The notes: generated by a model not told the origin, from the sequence alone. Shown: positions 26,318 through 36,910, numbered from the stretch's first letter. The stretch: DNA of 64,000 bases from Streptomyces sp. 1-11 (GCF_007176755.1 NZ_BJTV01000002.1:1-64000), one strand, 5' to 3'. Numbers and translations are program-made.

Positions 26318-27553
26318 ATGGCATTGCAGATCAGCGCCACGAACCCGGAGCACCCGGCGGTCCTGCTCGAACTGCCCTGGGACGTGCCCCTGGAGAAGTG
26401 GCCCGAGGAGTACCTCGTACCGCTCCCCCGGGGCATCTCCCGGCACGTCGTGCGCTACGCCCGCGCCGGCGACGAGGTGATCGCCGTCAAGGAGCTGGCC
26501 GAGCGGCCCGCGCTGCGCGAGTACGGGCTGCTGCGCGACCTCGACCGGCTGGGCATCCCGGCGGTGGACCCGCTCGCCGTGGTCACCGGCCGCACCGACG
26601 GCGCCGGCGACCCCCTGGAGCCGGTGCTGATCACCCGGCACCTGCGCGGCTCGATGCCGTACCGCTCGATGTTCGAGACCACCATGCGCCCGGCGACCAT
26701 GCACCGGCTGATGGACGCCCTCGCGGTGCTGCTGGTCCGGCTCCACCTGAGCGGGTTCGCCTGGGGCGACTGCTCGCTGTCCAACACCCTGTTCCGGCGG
26801 GACGCGGGCGCCTACGCCGCGTACCTGGTGGACGCCGAGACCGGCGACCTGCACCCGCGGCTCAGCCCCGGGCAGCGGGACTACGACCTCGAGCTGGCCC
26901 GGGTGAACATCAGCGGGGAGCTGCTGGACCTGGAGGCCTCCGGGGCGCTGCACCCCTCCGTGGACCCGGTCGAGTTCGGGCACGAGATCTGCACCCGCTA
27001 CGCCGGGCTGTGGCAGGAGCTGACCCGCACCTCGGTGTACCCGGCGGGCAAGTACCACTACATAGAACGCCGGATACGCCGCCTCAACGACCTCGGCTTC
27101 GACGTGGCCGAGATGCAGATCGAGCACTCCGCCGGCGGCGACACGGTGACCTTCGTGCCCAAGGTCGTCGACGCCGGCCACCACCAGCGCCAGTTGCTGC
27201 GGCTGACCGGCCTGGACGCCGAGGAGAACCAGGCGCGGCGGCTGCTCAACGACCTGGAGAGCTGGATGGCCACCCAGGACGACCACGCGCCCGGCGATCC
27301 CCTCGCCGCCCGCCCCGAGGTGCTGGCCCACCGCTGGGTCCGGGACGTGTTCCGGCCCACCGTGCGCGCCGTGCCGCCGGAGCTGCGCGGCTCCATGGAC
27401 CCGGCCGAGATCTACCACGAGCTGCTGGAGCACCGCTGGTACCTGTCGGAGCGGGCCCAGCACGACATCGGCCTGGACACCGCCGTCGCCGACTACATCG
27501 CGAACGTCCTGCCCAGGGCCCGTACGACCCTGGAGCCGACGACGCCGCAGTAG
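26318..27553 (+). CDS. DUF4032 domain protein (kinase-like fold)
   Basis: This 411-residue protein has an N-terminal lipopolysaccharide-kinase-like domain: EVIAVKELAERPALREYGLL resembles a VAIK lysine and alpha-C glutamate, and GFAWGDCSLSNTLFRRD resembles a catalytic loop (HxDxxxxN-like, with W-G-D). YLVDAETGDLH follows in the place of a DFG-type metal site. The C-terminal part with SSMDPAEIYHELLEHRWYLSER-like sequence is DUF4032. It is probably an ATP-using kinase of unknown target. It ends one base short of the convergent universal stress gene. Confidence 0.85.
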   Translation: MALQISATNPEHPAVLLELPWDVPLEKWPEEYLVPLPRGISRHVVRYARAGDEVIAVKELAERPALREYGLLRDLDRLGIPAVDPLAVVTGRTDGAGDPLEPVLITRHLRGSMPYRSMFETTMRPATMHRLMDALAVLLVRLHLSGFAWGDCSLSNTLFRRDAGAYAAYLVDAETGDLHPRLSPGQRDYDLELARVNISGELLDLEASGALHPSVDPVEFGHEICTRYAGLWQELTRTSVYPAGKYHYIERRIRRLNDLGFDVAEMQIEHSAGGDTVTFVPKVVDAGHHQRQLLRLTGLDAEENQARRLLNDLESWMATQDDHAPGDPLAARPEVLAHRWVRDVFRPTVRAVPPELRGSMDPAEIYHELLEHRWYLSERAQHDIGLDTAVADYIANVLPRARTTLEPTTPQ

Positions 27554-27554
27554 G

Positions 27555-28421
27555 TCACTCGTGCGGGACCACGGCCACCGGGCACTCGGCGTGGTGCAGC
27601 ACGCCGTGCGCCACCGAGCCGATCCGGGCGCCGACGGCGCCGCGGCGGGCCCGCCGGCCGACCACCATCAGCTGGGCCCGGCCGGCCACCGACAGCAGCA
27701 CCTGCCCCGCGCTGCCCATCTCGACGTGCTCCGCGACGGGCACCTCCGGGAACCGCTCGCGCCACGGGCGCAGCGCGTCGGCCAGGGCCTTCTTCTCGTA
27801 CGGCTCCAGGCCGCCCGCCTCGTCCAGGAGCTTCAGCGAGCCCGGGCTGTAGGCGAAGACCGGCGGCAGCGTCCAGGCGCGGACCGCCCGGACGGTGGCC
27901 CCGCGCTGGGCCGCCGTCTCGAACGCGAACCGCAGCGCGGCGGCGCTGTCCTCGGGGCCGCCGTGCTGGCCGACCACGACCTCGCGCCCGGCGGCCTCCG
28001 CCGCGGGCCGGTCGCCGGCCCGTACCAGGACCACGGGCCGGGCCGTCTCGGCGATCACCTGCCGCCCGACCGAGCCCAGCAGGAAGCCCATCACCGCGCC
28101 GTGCCCGCGCGAACCCAGCACCAGCAGCTCGGACTTGGCGGCCGCGTCGGTCAGCGCGTCCGCGGCGCCGCCCTCGAGCAGGTCCACGTCCACCCGGAGC
28201 TCCGGGTGCCTGCCGAGGACCGCGCGCACGGACTCCCGCAGCCCTTCGGAGACCCAGCCGTGCTGGGTGTCCCAGTCGGCCGTGGCGAGCGCCTCGGCGT
28301 AGTGCCAGGCGTGCACCACGCGCAGCGGCAGCTCCCGGCGCACCGCCTCCCTGGCCGCCCAGTCCAGCGCGGCCAGGCTCTCCTGGGTACCGTCCACCCC
28401 TGCCGTGATCGGGCGTGTCAT
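27555..28421 (-). CDS. Universal stress protein with two USP domains
   Basis: This 288-residue protein is a tandem USP. Each half ends with the ATP-binding motif: GSRGHGAVMGFLLGSVGRQV for domain 1 (about 110-130) and GRRARRGAVGARIGSVAHGV for domain 2 (about 255-275). Such proteins bind ATP and accumulate under stress or dormancy in actinomycetes. Longer in-frame extensions to beyond 30 kb run antisense through the flavoprotein gene and are rejected. It is divergent from the receiver-flavoprotein operon at 28656 and shares a 234-base upstream region with it, in which I saw no convincing promoter. Confidence 0.93.
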   Translation of the reverse strand: MTRPITAGVDGTQESLAALDWAAREAVRRELPLRVVHAWHYAEALATADWDTQHGWVSEGLRESVRAVLGRHPELRVDVDLLEGGAADALTDAAAKSELLVLGSRGHGAVMGFLLGSVGRQVIAETARPVVLVRAGDRPAAEAAGREVVVGQHGGPEDSAAALRFAFETAAQRGATVRAVRAWTLPPVFAYSPGSLKLLDEAGGLEPYEKKALADALRPWRERFPEVPVAEHVEMGSAGQVLLSVAGRAQLMVVGRRARRGAVGARIGSVAHGVLHHAECPVAVVPHE

Positions 28422-28655
28422 GCCTCGGGCCTCCTCGTCGTCCGCTTCCTCGTCCGCGGGTCCAGTCTCCCCCACGTGCTGATCATGTCCTGCGCCTGCC
28501 CGCGAAGGGGCGGCCGATGAGCGCTCCCGCCCGATCCGGGCGGTCGGCGCCGTACGGCGCGGCGAACCCGGGCGATCGAACATACGATGGGCGGGAACCG
28601 GTGCGGCGGCCGAATCGGCGCCGTCCCGGTGATCCGAGCACGGGGTGGGAGAGGC

Positions 28656-30332
28656 ATGGCACAGGCCGCCGACACAGCGCGGACCGTCATCCTGACAGTC
28701 GACGACGATCCGGGGGTCTCCCGCGCCGTCGCCCGCGACCTCAGGCGGCGCTACGGCGAGTCGTACCGCATCGTGCGCGCGGAGTCCGGCGAGTCGGCGC
28801 TCGAGGCGCTGCGCGAGCTGAAGCTGCGCGGGGACCTGGTGGCGGTGATCCTGGCCGACTACCGGATGCCGCAGATGAACGGCATCGAGTTCCTGGAACA
28901 GGCTCTGGACGTGTATCCGGGGGCCCGGCGGGTGCTGCTGACCGCGTACGCGGACACCAACGCGGCGATCGACGCGATCAACGTCGTGGACCTGGACCAC
29001 TACCTGCTCAAGCCGTGGGACCCGCCGGAGGAGAAGCTCTACCCGGTCCTGGACGACCTGCTCCAGGCCTGGCGGACCAGCGCCTACAAGCCGGTGCCCA
29101 GCACCAAGGTCGTGGGGCACCGCTGGTCGGCCCGGTCCTCGGACGTACGGGAGTTCCTGGCCCGCAACCAGGTGCCCTACCGCTGGTACTCGGTGGAGGA
29201 GCCCGAGGGGCGGCGGCTGCTGACCGCGGCCGGGCAGGACGGGCAGCGGCTGCCGCTGGTGATCACTCCCGACGGTACGGTCCTGGTCGAGCCGGAGGCG
29301 CCCGAGCTGGCCGCGCGGGTGGGCCTGGCGACGACGCCGACGGCCGACTTCTACGACCTGGTGGTGATCGGCGGCGGCCCGGCTGGGCTCGGCGCCGCCG
29401 TGTACGGGGCCTCGGAGGGCCTGCGGACGGTGCTCGTGGAGCGGTCCGCGACCGGCGGGCAGGCCGGGCAGAGCTCCCGGATCGAGAACTACCTGGGCTT
29501 CCCCGACGGGGTCTCCGGCGCCCAGCTCACCGACCGGGCGCGGCGGCAGGCGGCCAAGTTCGGCGCCGAGATCCTGACCACGCGCGAGGTGACGGGCCTG
29601 GAGGTCAACGGGGCGGCCCGGGTGGTGCGGTTCGCCGACGGCTCGGCGATCGCGGCGCACAGCGTCATCCTGGCGACGGGTGTGCAGTACCGGCGGCTGC
29701 AGGCCGAGGGCTGCACCGACCTGACCGGCTGCGGCGTGTTCTACGGCTCCGCGCTGACCGAGGCCTCCTCCTGCCAGGGACACGACGTGTACATCGTCGG
29801 CGGCGCCAACTCGGCGGGCCAGGCGGCGATGTACCTGTCCCGGTTCGCCAAGTCGGTGACGCTGCTGGTGCGCGGGCCCGACCTGTCGGCGTCGATGTCG
29901 CACTACCTGATCCAGCAGATCGGCGAGGCGCCGAACATCTCGGTGCGCGGCCACACGGTCGTGGACGCCGCGCACGGCTCCGGCCGGCTGGAACAGCTGA
30001 CCCTGCGTCACCTGAGCAGCGGGGAGACCGAACGCGTCGACGCCCAGTGGATGTTCGTGTTCATCGGGGCCGCCCCGCTGACCGACTGGCTGGACGGGAC
30101 GGTGCTGCGCGACGCACGCGGGTTCATCCTGGCCGGACCCGACCTGACGGCCGACGGGCGCCCGCCGGCCGGCTGGGAGCTGGACCGGGCGCCGTACCAC
30201 CTGGAGACCAGCGTCCCCGGCGTGTTCGTGGCGGGCGACGCCCGCGCGGAGTCCGCCAAGCGGGTCGCGTCCGCCGTCGGAGAGGGAGCCATGGCCGTCA
30301 TGCTCGTCCACCGGTACCTGGAGCAGTCGTGA
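28656..30332 (+). CDS. Receiver domain fused to a TrxR-like flavoprotein
   Basis: The 558-residue protein has three parts. Residues 1-140 are a CheY-type receiver with acidic pocket D16-D18, phospho-acceptor D68 (ILADYRMP) and K119. Residues 150-225 are a glutaredoxin-like segment without CxxC (DVREFLARNQVPYRWYSVE, LPLVITPDGT). Residues 232-558 are a thioredoxin-reductase-like flavoprotein with VVIGGGPAGLG, ATGVQYR, NADPH site VGGANSAGQAA and VFVAGDAR. The usual CATC is missing; C353, C359 and C373 lie in that region. The ATG at 28656 follows GGGAGAGG. The stop overlaps the next start as GTGA. Phosphorylation-controlled electron transfer is inferred. Confidence 0.9.
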   Translation: MAQAADTARTVILTVDDDPGVSRAVARDLRRRYGESYRIVRAESGESALEALRELKLRGDLVAVILADYRMPQMNGIEFLEQALDVYPGARRVLLTAYADTNAAIDAINVVDLDHYLLKPWDPPEEKLYPVLDDLLQAWRTSAYKPVPSTKVVGHRWSARSSDVREFLARNQVPYRWYSVEEPEGRRLLTAAGQDGQRLPLVITPDGTVLVEPEAPELAARVGLATTPTADFYDLVVIGGGPAGLGAAVYGASEGLRTVLVERSATGGQAGQSSRIENYLGFPDGVSGAQLTDRARRQAAKFGAEILTTREVTGLEVNGAARVVRFADGSAIAAHSVILATGVQYRRLQAEGCTDLTGCGVFYGSALTEASSCQGHDVYIVGGANSAGQAAMYLSRFAKSVTLLVRGPDLSASMSHYLIQQIGEAPNISVRGHTVVDAAHGSGRLEQLTLRHLSSGETERVDAQWMFVFIGAAPLTDWLDGTVLRDARGFILAGPDLTADGRPPAGWELDRAPYHLETSVPGVFVAGDARAESAKRVASAVGEGAMAVMLVHRYLEQS

Positions 30333-31804
30333 GCGGGCAGCCGGTGCCGTGCAGCCCCCGGGAGATCGGCTCCCTGTTCCTGTTCGAAAAGCTGGCGCCC
30401 GAGCAGCTCGGCCGGCTGTGCCGCGAGGGCCGGGTCGAGCTGTTCCAGCCCGGTCCGGTCTACACCGAGGGCGACCCCGCCACCTGCTTCTACGTGATGC
30501 TGGAGGGCACGGTCGTGCTGTCGCGGCGGGTCGGCGGCGACGACGTGGAGGTGTCGCGCACCTCGCAGCGCGGGGTGTACGCGGGCGCCATGCAGGCGTA
30601 CCTGGGCGACCGGGTGCGGCAGGTGTACAACAACTCGATGCGGGTGACGGAGCCGACGCGGTTCTTCGTGCTGCCGGCGGACGTCTTCGCCGAGGTCATG
30701 AGCGAGTGGTTCCCGATGGCCACGCATCTGCTGGAGGGCCTGTTCTTCGGCTCCAAGAGCACTCAGGCGGCCATCGGGCAGCGCGAACGGCTGCTGGCGC
30801 TCGGCTCGTTGTCGGCCGGGCTCACGCACGAGCTGAACAATCCCGCCGCGGCCGCCGTCCGGGCCACCTCGACGCTGCGCGAGCGGGTCGCGAAGATGCG
30901 GCACAAGCTCGCGGTGATCGCCGAGGGCCCGTTCTCCCGGGACGCGCTGGCGAGCCTGATCGAGATCCAGGAGCGCACCGCGGAGCGCGTCGCCAAGGCG
31001 CCGGCGCTCAGCCCGCTGGAGGCCTCCGACCGCGAGGACGCGCTCGGCGACTGGCTGGAGGACCACGGCATCGACAACGGCTGGCAGCTCGCGCCCACCT
31101 TCGTCCAGGCCGGGCTCGACGTGGACTGGCTGGAGCAGGTCGCGGCGGCCGTGGACGCGGAGATCCTGCCCGGGGCGGTGGGCTGGCTCAACTACACGGT
31201 CGAGACCGAGCTGCTGATGAGCGAGATCGAGGACTCCACCACCCGGATCTCGCACCTCGTGGACGCCGCCAAGCAGTACTCGCAGCTCGACCGGGCCCCT
31301 TACCGGGTCGTCGACGTGCACGAACTCCTGGACAGCACGCTGCTGATGCTGTCCGGCAAGATCGGTCCGCGCATCGAGGTCGTCAAGGCGTACGACCCCG
31401 CGCTGCCGCAGGTCCCCGGCTATCCGGCGGAGCTGAACCAGGTGTGGACCAACCTGATCGACAACGCGGTGTGCGCCATGAACGGCGCCGGCGGGCAGGG
31501 CACGCTCACCGTGCGGACCGCGCTGGACGGCGAGCAGGCGCTGGTGGAGTTCCGGGATACCGGGCCCGGGGTGCCGCCGGAGATCAGGAGCCGGATCTTC
31601 GACCCGTTCTTCACCACCAAGCCGGTCGGCCAGGGCACCGGGCTCGGCCTGGACATCTCCTGGCGGATCGTGGTGAACAAGCACCACGGCACCCTGCGCG
31701 TCGAGTCCGAGCCCGGCGACACCCGCTTCCAGGTGCTGCTGCCGTTGACCGCGGGCACACCCGAGGAGCGGTCCGCCCTGACGAACCCCGAGGAGACAGC
31801 ATGA
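30329..31804 (+). CDS. cNMP-binding sensor histidine kinase
   Basis: This is a 491-residue soluble kinase. Residues 10-140 form a Crp-like cNMP-binding domain (FQPGPVYTEGDPATCFYVMLEGTVV). After a linker comes a dimerisation box SLSAGLTHELNNPAAAAVRATS with the phospho-acceptor H167. Residues 360-485 are the HATPase with N box NQVWTNLIDNAVCAMNGAG, G1 DTGPGVP, F box FDPFFTTK and G2 GQGTGLGLDIS. The GTG overlaps the stop of the flavoprotein gene, so its natural partner is the receiver domain encoded there. A long insertion (170-300) separates the H box from the ATPase. No transmembrane segment is seen. Confidence 0.9.
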   Translation: MSGQPVPCSPREIGSLFLFEKLAPEQLGRLCREGRVELFQPGPVYTEGDPATCFYVMLEGTVVLSRRVGGDDVEVSRTSQRGVYAGAMQAYLGDRVRQVYNNSMRVTEPTRFFVLPADVFAEVMSEWFPMATHLLEGLFFGSKSTQAAIGQRERLLALGSLSAGLTHELNNPAAAAVRATSTLRERVAKMRHKLAVIAEGPFSRDALASLIEIQERTAERVAKAPALSPLEASDREDALGDWLEDHGIDNGWQLAPTFVQAGLDVDWLEQVAAAVDAEILPGAVGWLNYTVETELLMSEIEDSTTRISHLVDAAKQYSQLDRAPYRVVDVHELLDSTLLMLSGKIGPRIEVVKAYDPALPQVPGYPAELNQVWTNLIDNAVCAMNGAGGQGTLTVRTALDGEQALVEFRDTGPGVPPEIRSRIFDPFFTTKPVGQGTGLGLDISWRIVVNKHHGTLRVESEPGDTRFQVLLPLTAGTPEERSALTNPEETA

Positions 31805-32151
31805 GCGGCGAGTCCGCCATCGACCCGAACGTCCCGCCGAGCGGCGCCGGCTGCGTGGAGTGCGACGCGGCCGGCGGTTGGTGGTTCCACCTGCGCCGGT
31901 GCGCGGCGTGCGGGCACATCGGTTGCTGCGACGACTCCCCGTCCAAGCACGCCACCGCCCACCACGAGGCGACCGGGCATCCGGTGATCCGCAGCTTCGA
32001 GCCGGGCGAGGGCTGGTTCTGGAACTACGACACGGGCGAGCTGTACACGGACGGTCCCGAACTCGCGCCGCCGGCCGCGCACCCGGCCGAGCAGCCGGTG
32101 CCGGGTCCGGCGGGGCGGGTGCCGGCCGACTGGGCCGAGACGCTGCGCTGA
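31801..32151 (+). CDS. UBP-type zinc finger protein
   Basis: This 116-residue protein is a stand-alone UBP-type (ZnF-UBP) domain. Zinc ligands come from GCVECDAAGGWWFHLRRCAACGHIGCCDDSP, then HATAHHEATGHPVIRSFEPGEGWFWNYDTGELY, which in eukaryotic homologues binds the ubiquitin C-terminus. Bacteria lack ubiquitin, so the role here is unknown; it may bind a protein C-terminus. Its ATG overlaps the kinase stop (ATGA), making it the third gene of the operon. The last 25 residues are Pro/Ala-rich. Confidence 0.9.
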   Translation: MSGESAIDPNVPPSGAGCVECDAAGGWWFHLRRCAACGHIGCCDDSPSKHATAHHEATGHPVIRSFEPGEGWFWNYDTGELYTDGPELAPPAAHPAEQPVPGPAGRVPADWAETLR

Positions 32152-32173
32152 ACCCCACGCGGCGGGGCCCTGG

Positions 32174-33409
32174 TCAGCCGGGCCGGGGTCCGCGCGCGCA
32201 GTCGAGGGTGTGCGGGCCGACGGCGTCGGCCAGGGCCCGCATGCCCGCGTCGTTCAGGTGCAGATGGTCGCCGTCGTCGTAGGCGGGGAGCAGGTGCCCG
32301 GGCGCGCGGGGGCTGCGCAGGACACGGTCGAAGTCGACGACGGCGTCGAACTCCCCGCCGGTGCGGACGAACCGGTTGACGTCCTGGCGCACCGCCTCGG
32401 CGGCCGGGTCCCACTCGGGCCGGCCCGCGAACGGTGCGACGGTCGCGCCGACCACGCACAGCCCGGCCGCGTGGGCCCGCCGCAGGATCGTCCGGTATCC
32501 GGCGATCAACCCGGCGGCGGTGACCCCGGTGTGGGCCCTGACGTCGTTCACGCCCTCGAACAGCAGGAGGGTGCGCGCGCCGGGCTGGGACAGCACGTCG
32601 CGCTCCAGCCGGTGCAGGGCGCCGGGCCCGGCGCCGTCGCTGAGCACCTTGTTGCCGGACATCCCCTCGTTGGCCACGCCCTTGACGTGCGTCGCGGCCG
32701 GGCGCAGGCGCCGGGCGAGGTAGTCGGTCCAGCGCCGGTCGAGCCCGGGGGTGGACTGCCGGCCGTCGGTGAGGGAGTCGCCGAGCACCACCACGGCGCC
32801 GGTCGCGGGATCCGCGGGGCGTACGGAGACCGCGTCCAGGTACCACCAGGAGCCGGTGGTACGGGCCCAGTTCGCCCCGCTCGTCTCGGCGGTGTGGTCG
32901 CCCTGGGTGACGTACGACGTCTGCAGCGCCAGGGTGTGCCCGGTGGCCGGGCCGGCCGCGCCGGGGGTGTGCAGGCTGACGGCGAGGTCGGCCCCGGCCG
33001 GGACGGAGCCGGGCAGCGGGTCGCTCCAGGCGACCGCGCCGGCGGGCAGGGTGACGGTGCGGGCGCCGCCGAAGGTGAGCGGCCGGTCGCTGCCCGGCAC
33101 CAGCGCCGCGCCCTTGCTCCGCAGGCCCGCGCGCACGCCGTCCAGGGTCAGGGGGCGGTCGCCGAAGGCGTTGGACAGGCGCACGCGCAGCCCGCTGCCG
33201 GCGACGCTGGTGCGCACGATCAGCCGGTAGCCGCGGCCGGGCGTGCCCTCGCCGAGGCGGCCGGCGCTCGCCGCCCAGGTGACCACCTGGGCGTCCCGCC
33301 CGGCGGGCTCGGGCGCCCCGGTCGCCGCCGGCACGGGCGCCCACTGGCAGGCGAGGGTGAGCAGCGCCGCGGCCGCAAGGCGCCGGACGCGGGCGGACCG
33401 GCCGGTCAC
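32174..33409 (-). CDS. Secreted SGNH/GDSL hydrolase
   Basis: This 411-residue exported esterase has a signal peptide in its first 30 residues (RSARVRRLAAAALLTLACQ) and an N-terminal beta-rich domain. The SGNH domain has block I VVVLGDSLTDG (catalytic Ser near 210), block II NEGMSGNKV, block III FEGVNDVRAH and block V DGDHLHLND. The GTG at 33409 is chosen because AAGGAG lies 8 bases upstream; the longer ATG at 33520 would run through a 17-bp hairpin. It could deacylate polysaccharides or lipids outside the cell. The gene converges on the UBP zinc-finger gene. Confidence 0.88.
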   Translation of the reverse strand: MTGRSARVRRLAAAALLTLACQWAPVPAATGAPEPAGRDAQVVTWAASAGRLGEGTPGRGYRLIVRTSVAGSGLRVRLSNAFGDRPLTLDGVRAGLRSKGAALVPGSDRPLTFGGARTVTLPAGAVAWSDPLPGSVPAGADLAVSLHTPGAAGPATGHTLALQTSYVTQGDHTAETSGANWARTTGSWWYLDAVSVRPADPATGAVVVLGDSLTDGRQSTPGLDRRWTDYLARRLRPAATHVKGVANEGMSGNKVLSDGAGPGALHRLERDVLSQPGARTLLLFEGVNDVRAHTGVTAAGLIAGYRTILRRAHAAGLCVVGATVAPFAGRPEWDPAAEAVRQDVNRFVRTGGEFDAVVDFDRVLRSPRAPGHLLPAYDDGDHLHLNDAGMRALADAVGPHTLDCARGPRPG

Positions 33410-33493
33410 CGGAGCCGCTCCTTCGCCCCGGCGGGCCCGCCGGGCTCCGGGCGCGCCGGCCGGGAGGTCTCTGCGGGTACCACGGTTGTCATG

Positions 33494-33544
33494 GTCCCGC
33501 CGCTGCCGCCGCGCCGCCACCGCGGCGGGCGGCAGCGGCGGGAC
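33494..33544. terminator. Perfect 17-bp inverted repeat
   Basis: GTCCCGCCGCTGCCGCC at 33494-33510 pairs with GGCGGCAGCGGCGGGAC at 33528-33544, with a 17-base loop. It is part of a double-hairpin region between the protease stop (33600) and the SGNH start (33409), which read in the same direction. Confidence 0.6.
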
Positions 33545-33547
33545 GTG

Positions 33548-33576
33548 CGGATGCCCCGCGCGGGGCGGGGCATCCG
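33548..33576 (-). terminator. Terminator of the M4 protease gene
   Basis: CGGATGCCCC at 33548-33557 pairs with GGGGCATCCG at 33567-33576 around a 9-base GC loop, 24 bases past the protease stop. Together with the second hairpin at 33494-33544 it should separate the protease and esterase transcripts. Confidence 0.7.
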
Positions 33577-33599
33577 GTGGTGCGCGGTGCGGACGTCCG

Positions 33600-35384
33600 T
33601 CAGTGGCGGGCGGCCGGGGTGTTGGCGGCGGTCACGTTGACCGCGGCCCACGCCTTGCTCACCGTCTTGTACTCGGTGCTGGTCGAGCCGTACAGGTCCT
33701 TGGCCGCCTTCAGCGTCGCGACGCGCGCGCCGTGGAAGTCGGTGGTGGAGACCATGTAGCGGGTCAGCGCACGGTAGAAGATGGCGGTGGCCTTGGTGCG
33801 GCCGATGCCCTTGACCGTGGAGCCGTCGTAGGTCGGCGAGTCGTACGTGACGGTGCCGATCTTCTTCTTGCCGCTGCCCTCCGCGAGGAGGTAGTAGGCG
33901 TGCGAGGAGACGCCGGAGCCGGCGTGGACCTCGGTGTAGTAGGTGTCCTGCGACCAGTAGTCGATCGTGCCCTCGAGCTTGTCGAGCGAGGGGTGGTCGA
34001 GGCGGCGCAGGAACTTCTGGTCCAGGCCCAGCTTCTCGCCGACCAGGTAGTCCGGCGTGTCCTTGGCGTTGTTGGCGTAGAACTCGACGTTGGAGCCGAA
34101 GATGTCCGCGAGCGACTCGTTCAGCGAGCCGGGCTCGCCGTACTGGTTGCCGTCGGCGTCGACGTAGGTCGGCTGCAGGTCGGCGGTCGCCTCCACCACG
34201 CCGTGGGTCAGCTCGTGACCGGTGACGTCGAGGACGACGAGCGGCTTCTTGAACATCTGGCCGTCGCCGTCGCCGTACAGCATGCAGTTGCAGGTCGGGT
34301 CCCAGAAGGCGTTGGCGACCTTGTTGCCCCAGTGGACCATTCCGCGGGCGGCCTTGGAGTTGTTGGCTATGCCCTTGCGGTTGAAGGTCTTCTTGTAGAA
34401 GTCCAGCGTCTTGGTGATGCCGTACTGCGCGTCGGCCGCGGCGCTGGCCCGGCTGGTGGTCTTGCCGTTGCCCCACACGTTGGTGGTGTTGGTGAACTTC
34501 GTGCCCGCGCCGAAGGACTCGGTGTACCTGCCCTTGGCGTCGCGGGTCTCGGTGCCGTACCGGTTGGGGTCCTTGAGCTGGTAGTGCCCGCGCGAGGTGG
34601 CCGTGGTGGTCAGGCCGACACTGCCCACGAAGAGGGTCTTGCCGGTGCCCTTGGCGGTCGCCGGGTAGCGCACGGCGCCGGAGACGCCGGAGCCGAGCAG
34701 GCCGGCCCCGGTGGAGGAGCCGACGCCGGTGGCCGGGTCGGCGCTCTGGCCGCTCCTGCGCAGCTTGGCGAGCAGCTTCGGCGACAGGAACTCGTCGGCG
34801 ACGGGCGTGTTGCTGCGCACCTTGCCGGTGACGGCGTCGACGACGACGGTGCTCGCGCTGTCCTCGTCGGTGACGGTGACCTGGTAGGCGAGGGCGGCGG
34901 AGCCGCCGCGGGCGTCCACCACCAGTTCGGCGCCGCCGGCCTCGCCCTTGGCGGCGCGGGCGGCCTTGGCCGCGGCCTGAGCCGCGGTCAGCTGCGGCTG
35001 GGCGGCGGCCGGCTTCACGGCGTGCGTGGCCGCGCTGGTGACGCCCGTGTAGGCGAGCCGCCGGTCGAGGTGGACGACGAGGTCGCCGCCGAGCACCGGC
35101 ATCCCGTTGTGCGTGCGGACGAAACGGACGTGGCGCGCGCCCTCGGGGTCGACGAGCACGTCCTGGGCGTGGAGTTCGTCGCCCTGCGCGACCCCCGTGG
35201 CCGCGGAGTGCGCGAAGGCCGCGGCGTTCGCCGCCTTCACCACCGCCGTGGCGGTGGTGGCGGAGGACGCGGCGGAGTGCTCCACGGAGGCGGAGGGACC
35301 CGCGAAGGCCGTGCCGGCCAGACCTGTGGCGGCGGTCGCCACCGCGACGGCGACAGCCGCGGTGCGTATGTGCGGTCTACGCAA
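33600..35384 (-). CDS. Thermolysin-like M4 metallopeptidase
   Basis: This secreted neutral protease precursor has about 594 residues. A signal peptide (RRPHIRTAAVAVAVATAATGLAGTAFA) is followed by an FTP/PepSY propeptide (VRFVRTHNGMPVLGGDLVVHL, then ELVVDARGGSAALAYQVTV). The M4 domain has the zinc site HELTH (near 388) and the third ligand in GSLNESLADIFG, plus the C-terminal half ending in AWAAVNV. The start is uncertain: the TTG at 35384 has GAAGGA about 12 bases upstream; a GTG at 35408 and a further one at 35459 are in frame. It is divergent from the serine hydrolase at 35684. Confidence 0.92.
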   Translation of the reverse strand: MRRPHIRTAAVAVAVATAATGLAGTAFAGPSASVEHSAASSATTATAVVKAANAAAFAHSAATGVAQGDELHAQDVLVDPEGARHVRFVRTHNGMPVLGGDLVVHLDRRLAYTGVTSAATHAVKPAAAQPQLTAAQAAAKAARAAKGEAGGAELVVDARGGSAALAYQVTVTDEDSASTVVVDAVTGKVRSNTPVADEFLSPKLLAKLRRSGQSADPATGVGSSTGAGLLGSGVSGAVRYPATAKGTGKTLFVGSVGLTTTATSRGHYQLKDPNRYGTETRDAKGRYTESFGAGTKFTNTTNVWGNGKTTSRASAAADAQYGITKTLDFYKKTFNRKGIANNSKAARGMVHWGNKVANAFWDPTCNCMLYGDGDGQMFKKPLVVLDVTGHELTHGVVEATADLQPTYVDADGNQYGEPGSLNESLADIFGSNVEFYANNAKDTPDYLVGEKLGLDQKFLRRLDHPSLDKLEGTIDYWSQDTYYTEVHAGSGVSSHAYYLLAEGSGKKKIGTVTYDSPTYDGSTVKGIGRTKATAIFYRALTRYMVSTTDFHGARVATLKAAKDLYGSTSTEYKTVSKAWAAVNVTAANTPAARH

Positions 35385-35632
35385 TCTGATCAGGGTTCCT
35401 TCGTTCACAGGCGGCGGGTTTCCCCAACCGCCCTGAGGCGTGGCGCGGTTGGGCGCCACGGGGGGCTGGTCGGGCCCCGTGTCGCAACCCTTGCGGATCA
35501 GTCATGCGCACGTAAAGGCGGAATGATCCATTTCGCGGTCTTCTATGACAATCCTTTACGAATGCCCGCCACAGGGTGATCGCGAGAGGCCCGCTGTGTG
35601 TCGACTGTGGAGACGCTGCCGCAATCCCCTAG

Positions 35633-36910
<1,278 letters not shown>

